A stretch of DNA of 64,000 nucleotides. Source: Sunxiuqinia dokdonensis (GTDB lineage Bacteria > Bacteroidota > Bacteroidia > Bacteroidales > Prolixibacteraceae). The position numbers and the translations under genes were made by a program. Location: contig NZ_LGIA01000023.1 of the NCBI RefSeq assembly GCF_001270965.1, positions 1 through 64,000 of the forward strand, written 5' to 3'. Positions 18,734 through 27,028 of this stretch are shown piece by piece. The notes under the pieces are model-generated. The model was not told the DNA's origin. It worked only from the letters and a program-made list of their open reading frames with translations, and made no database searches. Positions within the stretch are counted from its first letter, which is position 1. The number at the start of each line of letters is the position of its first letter.

Positions 18734-19205
18734 AGTAATAAATTTCGTTTAGCTTGTAGACTACTATTTTTTCCAAACGTTTAACTCTTTGCATCAGCAA
18801 ATGAAAAAGAAATTACAATAAGAAATAAAATAGTCCCTCGAATATTGGAAAACGCAAGCAAATCGCCTCATTTATTAGACGAAAGTTAAAAACCAATCGA
18901 CCAAATCCCGATGTTAAGCGTATTCCAAGCTCCGCTGGCGTAAGCGCTGTGAAAAGAATTCCACAAAATTCAAAATTATTCCACATCAGGTTCTTTTTTG
19001 ATTATTCATTCAAAACCACGCGCCAAACCCCACACAACCTTCATATCCTGCGATTTGAATAAAAAGAAACCACAGCATGGCACGAAATTTCCAACACGAT
19101 TAACTGTTGATTTGCATTTTCCACAACACCATCACCCCAATCAGGTGAAAAATGCCAATCGATACGAAACACAATAGAAGTTGAATCAGAAAAATAGGAG
19201 TTATT
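18734..19205. other. Divergent intergenic region between export operon and TonB-C gene
   Basis: A 472-bp AT-rich region between divergently transcribed units. It must hold the promoter of the export operon (leftward) and of the TonB-C gene (rightward), but I find no clean TAnnTTTG element in either direction. A good ribosome binding site (AGGAG, about 19196-19200) precedes the TonB-C start. The word TTCCAC recurs several times between 18950 and 19130. No gene is supported. Confidence 0.5.
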
Positions 19206-19910
19206 ATGAATTGGAACAGAAGATTGAGCAAAACTTACAAAACACTGATAGCATCATTCATTTTGATGGCTGGTGCGCTTACAGCGACCGCACAGCATGA
19301 TGACTTAAACTATGATGAGCTGGAAAAGATGCAGGATAACATAGAGGGTTACCTGTTTCAGGTTTACGAAATTGTTGATGACTATCCAAACTTCGGCTAC
19401 GAATATGTTTATCACAACGGACACCTTGACCGTGTAGCAGTATCGGGTATTGATGATATGGCGACCAAAAAAGAGGTTGCAGAACTGATGCACCTGTTTA
19501 GAAACGAGAAAGATAAAATGAAAAACTTTGCTACCCGCGTTGGGATTTACTACGCTCCGGAGCAGGAAGCAGAACCTGAAATGGGTTATGAAGCCTTTAG
19601 ACAGGAAGTGATGAATAACATCAATTACCCGGAAGGAGCAGAAAACTTCGGTGTTGAAGGCACAGTGTATGTTAAATTTATTGTTGAAGAAGATGGTGAA
19701 GTATCGTTTGTTACCGCAGATCAAGACATTGATTCGCCTTACGAACAACGTGTCAAGAAGCTGGAAGAAGCGGCCGTTGCTGCCGTTGAAGAAGTTGATG
19801 CTGAATGGGAACCCGCCATTGTTGATGGTACCATTGTAGACTCATGGGCTGTCATCCCGGTAACTTTTGATTTTCAAAAAAATCCGTCGTTGCCAGTACT
19901 CATTCAATAA
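19206..19910 (+). CDS. Exported protein with TonB C-terminal domain
   Basis: A 234-residue protein with a signal peptide (about residues 1-30, ending TATA-QHDD) and a C-terminal TonB-like domain (about residues 140-230: NYPEGAENFGVEGTVYVKFIVEEDG ... EWEPAIVDG in parts). Classic energy transducers carry a TM anchor, a proline-rich spacer and then this domain; here there is no spacer and the N-terminus looks cleavable. It may be a periplasmic accessory rather than a full TonB. Residues ~35-135 are unassigned. A clear AGGAG ribosome site supports the start. Confidence 0.8.
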   Translation: MNWNRRLSKTYKTLIASFILMAGALTATAQHDDLNYDELEKMQDNIEGYLFQVYEIVDDYPNFGYEYVYHNGHLDRVAVSGIDDMATKKEVAELMHLFRNEKDKMKNFATRVGIYYAPEQEAEPEMGYEAFRQEVMNNINYPEGAENFGVEGTVYVKFIVEEDGEVSFVTADQDIDSPYEQRVKKLEEAAVAAVEEVDAEWEPAIVDGTIVDSWAVIPVTFDFQKNPSLPVLIQ

Positions 19911-19928
19911 TCAAACAGTTAAGCATCC

Positions 19929-19955
19929 AAGGTTGCTCCATGCGGGGCAGCCTTT
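19929..19955 (+). terminator. Intrinsic terminator after TonB-C gene
   Basis: Stem AAGGTTGCTCC / GGGGCAGCCTT with a four-base loop, allowing two G-U pairs, followed by a short T-rich tail. It lies 19 bp past the stop codon. Confidence 0.65.
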
Positions 19956-20006
19956 AATTGTTTAAAGCACCAATGAGGACATTATCAATAAAAAAAACAA
20001 AAAAAC

Positions 20007-20948
20007 ATGAAAGACTTCTTTACTGCTGATTTTTGGGAAACTTTTGCAACTAGCCTGGCTGAGTGGATTATCACAGAATTGCCAGCCATCATCATTCTCG
20101 TTGTGCTTTTGCTGATCGCACTCCGGGTGAGCAGTTTCATGCTTCGAAAATTGAAAAAAGTATTGACTTCCAAAACCGTTCATCACAACGATGAGCCCAA
20201 CCTGGAAGTTGAAAAACGACTCAACACGCTCATGGGAATCGTGAAAAAAGGCGTGGCCGTTGTCATCTGGGCCATTTTCATCATGATCTTTCTGAAAAAA
20301 ATCAACATCGACATTGCTCCAATACTGGCTGGTGCCGGTATTATTGGCCTGGCCGTTGGTTTTGGTGCCCAGGAGCTGGTGCGCGATTTTATTTCCGGAT
20401 TTTTCATTTTGCTCGAGAACCAGATTCGAACCGGCGATGTCGCCATTATTAATGGCACCGGCGGGTTGGTTGAGAAGATTGAACTGCGAACCATCACACT
20501 CCGCGATTTATCGGGTGTGGTTCATGTTTTCCAAAACGGAAAGATTAATACCGTTTCAAACATGACCAAAGAATGGTCGGCGATGGTTTTCGACATTGGC
20601 GTGGCTTACAAGGAAGACCTGGATGAGGTGATGCGAATTATGAAAGAAGTTTCGGAAGATTTACGTAAGGATGATCAATTTAAAGACTTGATTCTCGAGC
20701 CGATGGAAATTTTCGGTTTGGATAGTTTTGGCGACAGCGCACTGGTGGTGAAAGGTCGGATTAAGACCAAGCCGATTCAACAGTGGACCGTAGGACGGGA
20801 ATACCGCAAACGACTGAAAGTTGCTTTCGACAAACACAACATCGAAATTCCATTCCCGCATCAAACAATTTACTGGGGCAAAGAAATTGATCCGCTCAAG
20901 TTGTCGATGGACAACAAGACAACAGCAGCCATTAAACCGGCTGAATAA
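20007..20948 (+). CDS. Small-conductance mechanosensitive channel (MscS family)
   Basis: A 313-residue inner-membrane channel that opens on membrane tension to release osmolytes. Three hydrophobic segments are visible (about residues 20-40, 75-95, 100-125). The pore-lining region GLAVGFGAQELVRDFISGFFILLE and the beta-domain GDVAIING are diagnostic. A mixed alpha/beta C-terminus follows, ending near FPHQTIYW. Length matches compact MscS proteins. Separated from the TonB-C gene by a terminator, so probably its own unit. Confidence 0.92.
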   Translation: MKDFFTADFWETFATSLAEWIITELPAIIILVVLLLIALRVSSFMLRKLKKVLTSKTVHHNDEPNLEVEKRLNTLMGIVKKGVAVVIWAIFIMIFLKKINIDIAPILAGAGIIGLAVGFGAQELVRDFISGFFILLENQIRTGDVAIINGTGGLVEKIELRTITLRDLSGVVHVFQNGKINTVSNMTKEWSAMVFDIGVAYKEDLDEVMRIMKEVSEDLRKDDQFKDLILEPMEIFGLDSFGDSALVVKGRIKTKPIQQWTVGREYRKRLKVAFDKHNIEIPFPHQTIYWGKEIDPLKLSMDNKTTAAIKPAE

Positions 20949-21033
20949 TACGAAGTTGATTGACTTTGAATTCCCTAACTGCTTGCAGAAGTTTATCTTT
21001 GTCAATCAATTAAATCTGCGTGAAGGTAGATTG

Positions 21034-21067
21034 AAAGCTGGCCGGATTTACTACCCGGTCAGCTTTT
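21034..21067 (+). terminator. Intrinsic terminator after mscS-like gene
   Basis: Stem AAAGCTGGCCGG (21034-21045) with CCGGTCAGCTTT, one mismatch, then a short T-run. It sits 86 bp past the stop codon. Confidence 0.65.
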
Positions 21068-21122
21068 CTATTTGGTTCGAATGGTGTAAAACACAATTGG
21101 CTCCCTAAACTTAAAACTCATC

Positions 21123-21584
21123 CTTTCTTTTATGAAAGCCAAAACGCCTTTTATTAAAACTGTCTATTCATTTTTGAAAATCAATACCTACTTTGACAAC
21201 AATTCAACATTCTTATTTAAAAATCCAACATCATCTATTAAACTTCTAACATCACATTTTAAATTTTGAACCTCCCCATTCAAAAATGTAACCTCATCTA
21301 CCAACAGTCTTACCTCATCTGGTAAAAATCCAACCTCATCTGGCAAAAGTCTTACCTTATCTGGCAAAACTCTTACCTCGTCTGGCAAAAGTTCCACCTC
21401 ATCTAGCAATAGTTTAACCTCATATATCACTAGCTTGACCTTTCCTTATAAATCCTCAACCTATTCTTACAAAAGCAAAACGTGATCTTGTCAAATGCTA
21501 AGCAATTTTATTCAAAGTATGCCCTACTTTATCAAAAATAAAACACCTTTTTTCAAAACCGGTACGCTATTTTTTAAAATAATT
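21123..21584. repeat. 22-unit degenerate array with an exact 21-bp period
   Basis: Twenty-two consecutive 21-bp units run without a single indel. Central units (21291-21395) are near identical with core ACCTCATCTGGCAAAA; outer units diverge by substitution but keep ACC/ACA at the start and a T-run followed by an A-run. On the plus strand the units read as a heptapeptide T-S-S-G-K-S-L or, at the edges, T-P-F-F-K-T-x, with two in-frame stops. On the minus strand the core reads L-L-P-D-E-V-R, open from 21430 to 21188 (GTG start). No ribosome site or homologous gene supports translation. Twenty-one bp also equals two DNA helical turns. Function unknown. Confidence 0.85.
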
Positions 21585-21654
21585 TACGCTCGAATTTCTT
21601 TGTGGAATTGAAATCGAAGTAGAAGGTTGACCCAAGGCCGAACTGTCTTTCCGG

Positions 21655-22335
21655 CTATTTTTCTTCTTCTTCGATAATCATCTCTTCTTCGATGTCAAAC
21701 TCTTGTGGCTGGTCGTCCCGCTTTTTACGGATGATCTCGATCTTCTCGCGCCCACCGCTCAAATCTTTTTTCTTGTAAGAAATCACATCAGGATCGTCCA
21801 AGCGAATGACCATCTTGTCATCCGGATGCCGATCCAAATATTGAATTGGCATGGGTGGGTAAGGAGCCCCTGGCACATGAACAAACGCCCGATTATGACG
21901 AAAAGATCTGTTTGGAGCCATCGGTCCATCACCACGCCGGATCATCATCCGCATCCCGAGCGAATCACAGGCAAGCAGACTGTCGCGAAGCATGATTCGG
22001 TTTCCCCGGTGGCGCATAAACGGGCGGTCGCCCGGCGCAAAGACAAAGACGTCTTCGTTTTCGCCATCCGAAAATTCATACCGAAAGCGATTCAACCGTC
22101 TTTTCAGCGTCGAATCAAGCCGGCACCTTAAATCCAGCTCATCAATCCAGGCAAAACCTGTTTCATCCCCCGATATCAGCGTATCCAACACGGTTCGTTC
22201 GCCATTGACGACCTTCACCATTTTTACCCGCCGCTGCCTTTCCGGCTTTTCATCGGTTTGGCCCGATACCAAAACAGCTGGCAGCAGCAAAAAAATAATC
22301 AGTGCCCATCGGCCAATCTTCAAATTTGTTTTCAT
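21655..22335 (-). CDS. Exported protein of unknown function divergent from two-component system
   Basis: A 226-residue protein I do not recognise. It has a signal peptide (about residues 1-25, ending VSG-QT), then a charged sequence rich in Arg and Asp, with a Met/Arg/Pro-rich middle and an acidic tail of repeated Glu. It has no membrane helix after the signal, so it should be periplasmic or surface-exposed. It is transcribed divergently from the histidine kinase across a 140-bp region containing phased GTTAA repeats, which suggests control by the neighbouring response regulator and perhaps a role in its signalling. Confidence 0.8.
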   Translation of the reverse strand: MKTNLKIGRWALIIFLLLPAVLVSGQTDEKPERQRRVKMVKVVNGERTVLDTLISGDETGFAWIDELDLRCRLDSTLKRRLNRFRYEFSDGENEDVFVFAPGDRPFMRHRGNRIMLRDSLLACDSLGMRMMIRRGDGPMAPNRSFRHNRAFVHVPGAPYPPMPIQYLDRHPDDKMVIRLDDPDVISYKKKDLSGGREKIEIIRKKRDDQPQEFDIEEEMIIEEEEK

Positions 22336-22367
22336 GTGTATTGCTTTAAAATTGATTTCTACGAAAA

Positions 22368-22375
22368 CAAAGGTA
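22368..22375 (-). promoter_or_regulatory. Candidate -7 element of the divergent exported-protein gene
   Basis: On the minus strand this reads TACCTTTG, matching the Bacteroidetes TAnnTTTG consensus, about 30 bp before the start codon. No TTTG is seen at the expected -33 spacing, which would fit an activator-dependent promoter with the phased repeats just upstream. Confidence 0.5.
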
Positions 22376-22398
22376 AACCCACTGGCACCCAGATCTCA

Positions 22399-22435
22399 GT
22401 TAAGGCCCGGTTAAAATCTGTTAAGGGAAAGTTAA
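22399..22435. promoter_or_regulatory. Four phased GTTAA direct repeats, putative response-regulator operator
   Basis: GTTAA occurs at 22399, 22410, 22420 and 22431, spacing 11, 10 and 11 bp, so all four lie on one DNA face. OmpR-family regulators typically bind tandem half-sites with ~10-11-bp spacing. The array sits in the divergent promoter region between the exported protein and the kinase/regulator pair, suggesting autoregulation. Confidence 0.65.
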
Positions 22436-22475
22436 AGTCAAAAAAGCCCCGACTTGAAATAATTATCTTTGAAAC

Positions 22476-24110
22476 ATGAACAAACGCTTTTTTATCTATT
22501 TAATGGTGCTCATGGGTGTGTCAATCCTGGGTATCATTGCTATTCAGCTGATCTGGATCAACAATGCCATTCAGGTAAAAAACGAATTGTTCGACCGCAG
22601 TGTGACCGAAGCACTGAACAACACCGTGCGGCGGATTGAAATTCATCACGATGTGGAGGTGCTCACCGGCATTGAACGTCCGGGGCGGCCCTACTGGCAA
22701 CGCAACGGCCGCAATGCGCCGCCTGTCCCGCCGCGGGCCGTGCGAATCATCCGCGATTCTGAATCGAACAAAGGCAGGCGAATTGAATTCGAAACCCTTG
22801 AAAATGACAGCAACATTCAGGTATTCCAGTTTTCGGCTCCCGGCGACACGCTGGTTGAGCACAGCAGCTTTTCATTTTCCGACGGCGACACCATTTACAC
22901 CACCACAACTGCGCTCACCCACTCGGCCCTGACTCAACTCGATTCCATCGAAACCCTGACCAACAAGTTCGGGGAACTCAATCCGCAATTACAAAGGCGC
23001 CTGGAAATGCGTTCCGAAAATTTGAAGAGATTCGGCTCTCGCTTTGTGCGCGAAATGGCGACACTCGATTTGGAGGAGATTCCGCTGAGTGAAGTCAGCA
23101 GCCTGTTAAAAAAAGAACTGGAGAACCAAAACATCAAGCTGGATTTCGATGCGGCTATTCTTGAGCACGACACCATCCAGTCGATGACCGAACATGCCGA
23201 CAGCCTTGGACTTGTCGGCACCCGCTACCAAACCGATTTGTTTCCCCGGGCCATTTTCGACCGCAACACCAAGCTGTCCGTATTCTTCCCCAAGCAGGAG
23301 CGATACATCTACCGATCAGTTTCGTGGCTGCTGGTGGCCTCGCTTTTCTTCTCCATTTTTATCTTGCTGACCTTCACCCTGAGCATCTTTTTCATGCTGC
23401 GGCAAAAGAAGATATCAGAAATGAAGTCGGATTTCATCAACAACATGACCCACGAATTTAAAACACCCATTGCGACCATTTCTGTTGCCGCCGATTCCAT
23501 CCGAAACGAAAAAGTGATCAGCCAACCCGAAAAGATTGGGTATTTTATCGACATGATCAAAAAAGAAAATGCCCGCATGAACCGGCAGGTTGAAGACATT
23601 CTAACCATCGCCCGGCTCGATAAAAAAGATTTCGAATTCAACTGGGAGCCACTCAATTTTCATCAGTTGATTGAAGGTGCCATCGAAGGCATTGCTTTGC
23701 AAGTGGAAAAGCGAGGTGGAAAAATTGAAATCAACTTACGGGCGGTCAACCCAACCGTCACCACCGACCGGGTTCACGGTGCCAATATTATTTATAACTT
23801 GCTGGACAATGCCAATAAATATTCGCCCGATGAGCCCGAAATAAAGGTGGAAACCTGGAACAACGCCAAAGGTCTGCTCATCCGGATTTCAGATGGCGGT
23901 ATGGGTATGAGCAAATCGGTTCAGTCCCATATTTTTGAACGCTTCTACCGGCAAACAAGCGGCAACATTCATAATGTGAAAGGATTTGGCTTGGGGTTGA
24001 GCTATGTGAAAGCGGTGGTGGAAGCCAATCAGGGAGCCATTGCGGTTCAGAGTGAGCCAGGCAAGGGCAGCCAGTTCGAAGTGTTCCTGCCGTTTATGAG
24101 AGACAACTAA
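22476..24110 (+). CDS. Two-component sensor histidine kinase
   Basis: A 544-residue inner-membrane kinase. TM1 is at about residues 5-25 and TM2 at about 285-310, enclosing a ~260-residue periplasmic sensor domain without recognisable family. The H-box is MTHEFKTP with phospho-acceptor His326. The HATPase domain shows N-box NLLDNANKYS, G1 ISDGGMGM and G2 GFGLGLSYV. It phosphorylates the response regulator encoded 13 bp downstream. The stimulus is unknown; the divergent exported protein could be a modulator (inference). Confidence 0.93.
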   Translation: MNKRFFIYLMVLMGVSILGIIAIQLIWINNAIQVKNELFDRSVTEALNNTVRRIEIHHDVEVLTGIERPGRPYWQRNGRNAPPVPPRAVRIIRDSESNKGRRIEFETLENDSNIQVFQFSAPGDTLVEHSSFSFSDGDTIYTTTTALTHSALTQLDSIETLTNKFGELNPQLQRRLEMRSENLKRFGSRFVREMATLDLEEIPLSEVSSLLKKELENQNIKLDFDAAILEHDTIQSMTEHADSLGLVGTRYQTDLFPRAIFDRNTKLSVFFPKQERYIYRSVSWLLVASLFFSIFILLTFTLSIFFMLRQKKISEMKSDFINNMTHEFKTPIATISVAADSIRNEKVISQPEKIGYFIDMIKKENARMNRQVEDILTIARLDKKDFEFNWEPLNFHQLIEGAIEGIALQVEKRGGKIEINLRAVNPTVTTDRVHGANIIYNLLDNANKYSPDEPEIKVETWNNAKGLLIRISDGGMGMSKSVQSHIFERFYRQTSGNIHNVKGFGLGLSYVKAVVEANQGAIAVQSEPGKGSQFEVFLPFMRDN

Positions 24111-24123
24111 AAATCGGAAAACA

Positions 24124-24813
24124 ATGGATAAAAAACATCACCTGTTTTTACTGGAAGATGACCTGAGCTTCGGGGCGGTCCTCAAATCGTACCTCGAGTT
24201 GAATGACTTTGAAGTAACTTGGGTGGACGACGGTAGCCGGGCACTGGAACGTTTCCGGAGCACGCCGTTCGACCTTTGCCTGCTCGATGTGATGCTTCCG
24301 CATGTTGACGGATTCACGGTCGGTGCGGAAATCCGGAAGATCGACAAACAGGTTCCGTTTATTTTCCTGACAGCCAAGAGTCTGAAAGAAGACGTGCTCC
24401 GCGGTTTCAGCATTGGCGCGGATGATTACATCACCAAACCGTTCGACACCGAAGTACTGATTTGCAAGATTAAAGCCATTTTAAACCGGAACGGGCAGAT
24501 AAAGCAAGTCAGATCCGTGCAACACCAGCTGGGCAACTACCTGTTTGATGTGCCCCTTCGAAAGATTTCGATCGGCGAAAAACAACAAACGCTTTCACCT
24601 AAAGAAGCTGATTTGCTGGAAATGCTTTGCCTGAACAAAAATGAATTGTTGCCGCGCGAAACCGCCTTGTTAAAGATTTGGGGTGACGATGGCTATTTCA
24701 CGGCCCGAAGCATGGATGTTTACATCACCAAGTTGCGCAAATACCTGGCTGATGATTCTTCTATTGAAATAAAAAACGTGCATGGCAGTGGTTTTCTGCT
24801 CAAAACCAACTAA
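24124..24813 (+). CDS. OmpR-family DNA-binding response regulator
   Basis: A 229-residue regulator: receiver domain (residues ~5-120) with acidic pair E11-D12-D13, phospho-acceptor D55 (LLDVMLP), T83 and K105 (TKPFD), then a winged-helix DNA-binding domain (~130-229) ending in the characteristic VHGSGFLLK. Cotranscribed with the kinase. The phased GTTAA repeats upstream of the kinase are its likely binding site. Its stop codon overlaps the stop of the convergent gldB-like gene. Confidence 0.94.
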   Translation: MDKKHHLFLLEDDLSFGAVLKSYLELNDFEVTWVDDGSRALERFRSTPFDLCLLDVMLPHVDGFTVGAEIRKIDKQVPFIFLTAKSLKEDVLRGFSIGADDYITKPFDTEVLICKIKAILNRNGQIKQVRSVQHQLGNYLFDVPLRKISIGEKQQTLSPKEADLLEMLCLNKNELLPRETALLKIWGDDGYFTARSMDVYITKLRKYLADDSSIEIKNVHGSGFLLKTN

Positions 24814-25811
24814 TCCGGCTGGTAGCCTGATTCGTTTAAAACCTGTAAATAGTCCTGGTTTTCCATCAGTTGTTTTAGTGTAACCTCCGGGTTCTTTTTC
24901 ATGTACGACCGCACAATTTGCCAGCCTAGCCAGACGCCCACCCGCCCCGGCGATTCCGGTGTAAAACTTGACGTGTACGGCCCGTCATCCACATAACGCT
25001 TGATGTCCATTCGCTTGGTTGAAAACAACAAGTTATGCTCGGCCAGGTAGGCCCACATGGCGCCTTCGCTGGCCTTGCAAAATTCCAGCTGTTCATTGGT
25101 GTAGCCAATTTTCAGGCTGTCGTGCACCTGCGGCTGCATGGCATCAACAAAATAAAGCAGGCTTCCTTCGTAAATCATACTTTCAATCACTTTACTGGCT
25201 TGCGTGCTGATTGGGTACTCGGTCATCGCCCAAAAATAAAGGGCCTCGGGCACAATCTTTTGCGGGTGCATATTCCTGATTTTATAAGCCGGCAGCCCCA
25301 GCCGCGGATAGTAATCAAAATCGGCTCCCAGGTATTTATCCAGGCTGATCCCGATCAGCGAATCGGCCAACACCACCGACTCGTTTAACCCGCTGATGCA
25401 AGTATAAACCGCCGGCACAACTTTTCGCGGGAAATAAAAGCGGTAATGCTTGAAAGCTTCGGTAAAATCATGCTTCAACCCTGCCCGATCAATCCGCTGA
25501 TCCGCCTCACGTTTCAGATTCACGATCATGGTGTCTGACAAAAAAGACGCCAGCTGGGGGTAAAAATCTTCATCGCCAGGCTCGCCAATGCCGATCATGT
25601 GCTGATTGAACAAATTGAAGAATGTGCCATACGCCTGCTGCAATTCCAACACTTTTTCCTCCAGATTATCGGCCGGTGCAAATAAATCATCTTCGTAATT
25701 TTTGAAGATCAAATCAAGCTCGACTTCCGAAACATCAATTTTCAACGGATTACGCTGACAGGAGAAAACAACCAATCCTACAAGCATTAAAACAGTTAAG
25801 CGAGTCATCAT
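24810..25811 (-). CDS. GldB-like lipoprotein (gliding motility family)
   Basis: A 333-residue lipoprotein with lipobox VFSC (Cys18 from the ATG at 25811). The body matches the general pattern of GldB: an N-terminal DVSEVELDLIFKNYEDDLF segment, a middle FYFPRKVVPAVYTCISG, and a C-terminal SPGRVGVWLGWQIVRSYM. GldB is required for gliding in Flavobacterium; homologues also occur in non-gliding Bacteroidota, so motility is not implied. ATG 25811 is preferred over an upstream alternative start at 25838. Its TAG stop (24810-24812) overlaps the TAA of the convergent response regulator by two bases. Confidence 0.82.
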   Translation of the reverse strand: MMTRLTVLMLVGLVVFSCQRNPLKIDVSEVELDLIFKNYEDDLFAPADNLEEKVLELQQAYGTFFNLFNQHMIGIGEPGDEDFYPQLASFLSDTMIVNLKREADQRIDRAGLKHDFTEAFKHYRFYFPRKVVPAVYTCISGLNESVVLADSLIGISLDKYLGADFDYYPRLGLPAYKIRNMHPQKIVPEALYFWAMTEYPISTQASKVIESMIYEGSLLYFVDAMQPQVHDSLKIGYTNEQLEFCKASEGAMWAYLAEHNLLFSTKRMDIKRYVDDGPYTSSFTPESPGRVGVWLGWQIVRSYMKKNPEVTLKQLMENQDYLQVLNESGYQPD

Positions 25812-25861
25812 ACAAAAGTCTGTCAAATTCAGAATCAAAATTAATTTCTAATCAAGAAAAA

Positions 25862-25886
25862 CCCCGATATTCCGCAAAAATCGGGG
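25862..25886 (-). terminator. Intrinsic terminator for the minus-strand exported-protein gene
   Basis: Stem CCCCGAT (25862-25868) with ATCGGGG (25880-25886). Read on the minus strand it is followed by a TTTTTCTT tail. It separates the duplicated-domain gene from the gldB-like gene. Confidence 0.75.
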
Positions 25887-25959
25887 TCAAGCTTATAACT
25901 TGTTAAACTAACAAATATTTTCCAAGCCCAAAATTTTTATTTGGGCACACTGCCAAGGG

Positions 25960-26784
25960 CTACTCTTTCCAAACCGAATCAAGAACTTCCCACAATTCAG
26001 CTCGCACATGACTCCTTGAGTTCATCGTTTCTGCAAACAGTTTGTCCATATCTTTTCCCGCATGGGCCTTATTGAAAGCTGCTTCGGTATCGGCTGCACC
26101 CAGTTTCGAAAAATCGGCAAAGTAATCAACCGTCACATAATCGTAAGGCATGTTGGTTCCGAATGGATATACGCCTTGCCACAACGACCAGCCGGCACGC
26201 GTTCCGGCATTAATCAGCTCTTGGTGCACTGGCTTCCAAACCGTCAGCTCATTGTCAACATACGCTCCGCCTTCGCCCGGTTTTACTTTCATGTAATTCA
26301 CCTGAATGTATTTAAATTCTCCCGGGCCACCTTCCGGATACACAGCATCCACCCTGCGGATAAGATTCTGCCGGACAAGCTGCCTGCTCTCCATGGTTCT
26401 CTGGAAAAGTGCGTCCAAGTCTTTCCCCGGATGAACCTTCTCCACATCCACCGAAAAGGTATGTTCCAACTTGGCAGGGTCGTCAAAAAGAGCAACCGTC
26501 ACATAGTTGTATTCATCGTCGGCCCCGGCGTAGCGAACGCCATACAAAACCCAGCCAACAATTTCGCCCTGGTTGATCCGTTCTTGGTGAATCGGTTTCC
26601 ACACCGTTTTTTCAACATCCACATAGTTCGCTTCATTTCCCTGCTTGACTTTCATAAAGTCAATCACTCCATAGAGTGAGGGCTGGTCCTGAGCATTGCC
26701 CATCATTGGCAGTGCTCCAAAAACAAATACCATGGACAAGGCCAACAGCATTGCTTTTTGCATCATGTTACTTTTTGTCTTCAT
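25960..26784 (-). CDS. Exported protein with two tandem copies of an ABM/NIPSNAP-like domain
   Basis: A 274-residue protein with a signal peptide (about residues 1-31, ending GNA-QDQ). The mature part holds two homologous ~115-residue halves: MKVKQGNEANYVDVEKTVWKP and MKVKPGEGGAYVDNELTVWKP start them, followed by HQERINQG/HQELINAG and later HPGKDLDALF/HAGKDMDKLF. The pattern suits a dimeric alpha/beta-barrel (ABM/NIPSNAP-like) fold, here as a fused pseudo-dimer; this fold call is inference. Monocistronic with its own terminator. Function unknown. Confidence 0.82.
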   Translation of the reverse strand: MKTKSNMMQKAMLLALSMVFVFGALPMMGNAQDQPSLYGVIDFMKVKQGNEANYVDVEKTVWKPIHQERINQGEIVGWVLYGVRYAGADDEYNYVTVALFDDPAKLEHTFSVDVEKVHPGKDLDALFQRTMESRQLVRQNLIRRVDAVYPEGGPGEFKYIQVNYMKVKPGEGGAYVDNELTVWKPVHQELINAGTRAGWSLWQGVYPFGTNMPYDYVTVDYFADFSKLGAADTEAAFNKAHAGKDMDKLFAETMNSRSHVRAELWEVLDSVWKE

Positions 26785-27028
26785 TTTTAAGTGTTTTTGA
26801 GTTAATCAATCAATTTGCTTACAAAAGTTACGACTTATTTAGATCAAATAAAAATAAAACATCGAACAACTTACTCTACACAAGCTACTTACGATAAATA
26901 TTGGCGCTTGACAAAATGAAAACAGAATCGATTATGAAAACCGATTGCCTATTTCAAAAGAAAGTTGGAGATTTGCAGATACAAAAAAACCATCATCAAC
27001 CGTTCATTTATTCAGAAAACGAAAACTC

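Noticed and set aside
21132-21269. Plus-strand 45-residue frame with T-P-F-I-K-T-like repeats
   Set aside because: The frame covers only part of the array and has no ribosome site or promoter; mentioned only as an alternative reading of the repeat.
21188-21430. 80-residue heptad-repeat frame as a real coiled-coil protein
   Set aside because: The 21-bp period continues well past both ends where the minus frame is closed by stops, and there is no ribosome site; kept as a repeat array, not a CDS.
22464-22471. TATCTTTG as promoter of the histidine kinase
   Set aside because: It matches the -7 consensus but ends 4 bp before the ATG and has no -33 box, so it would only work for a leaderless mRNA.
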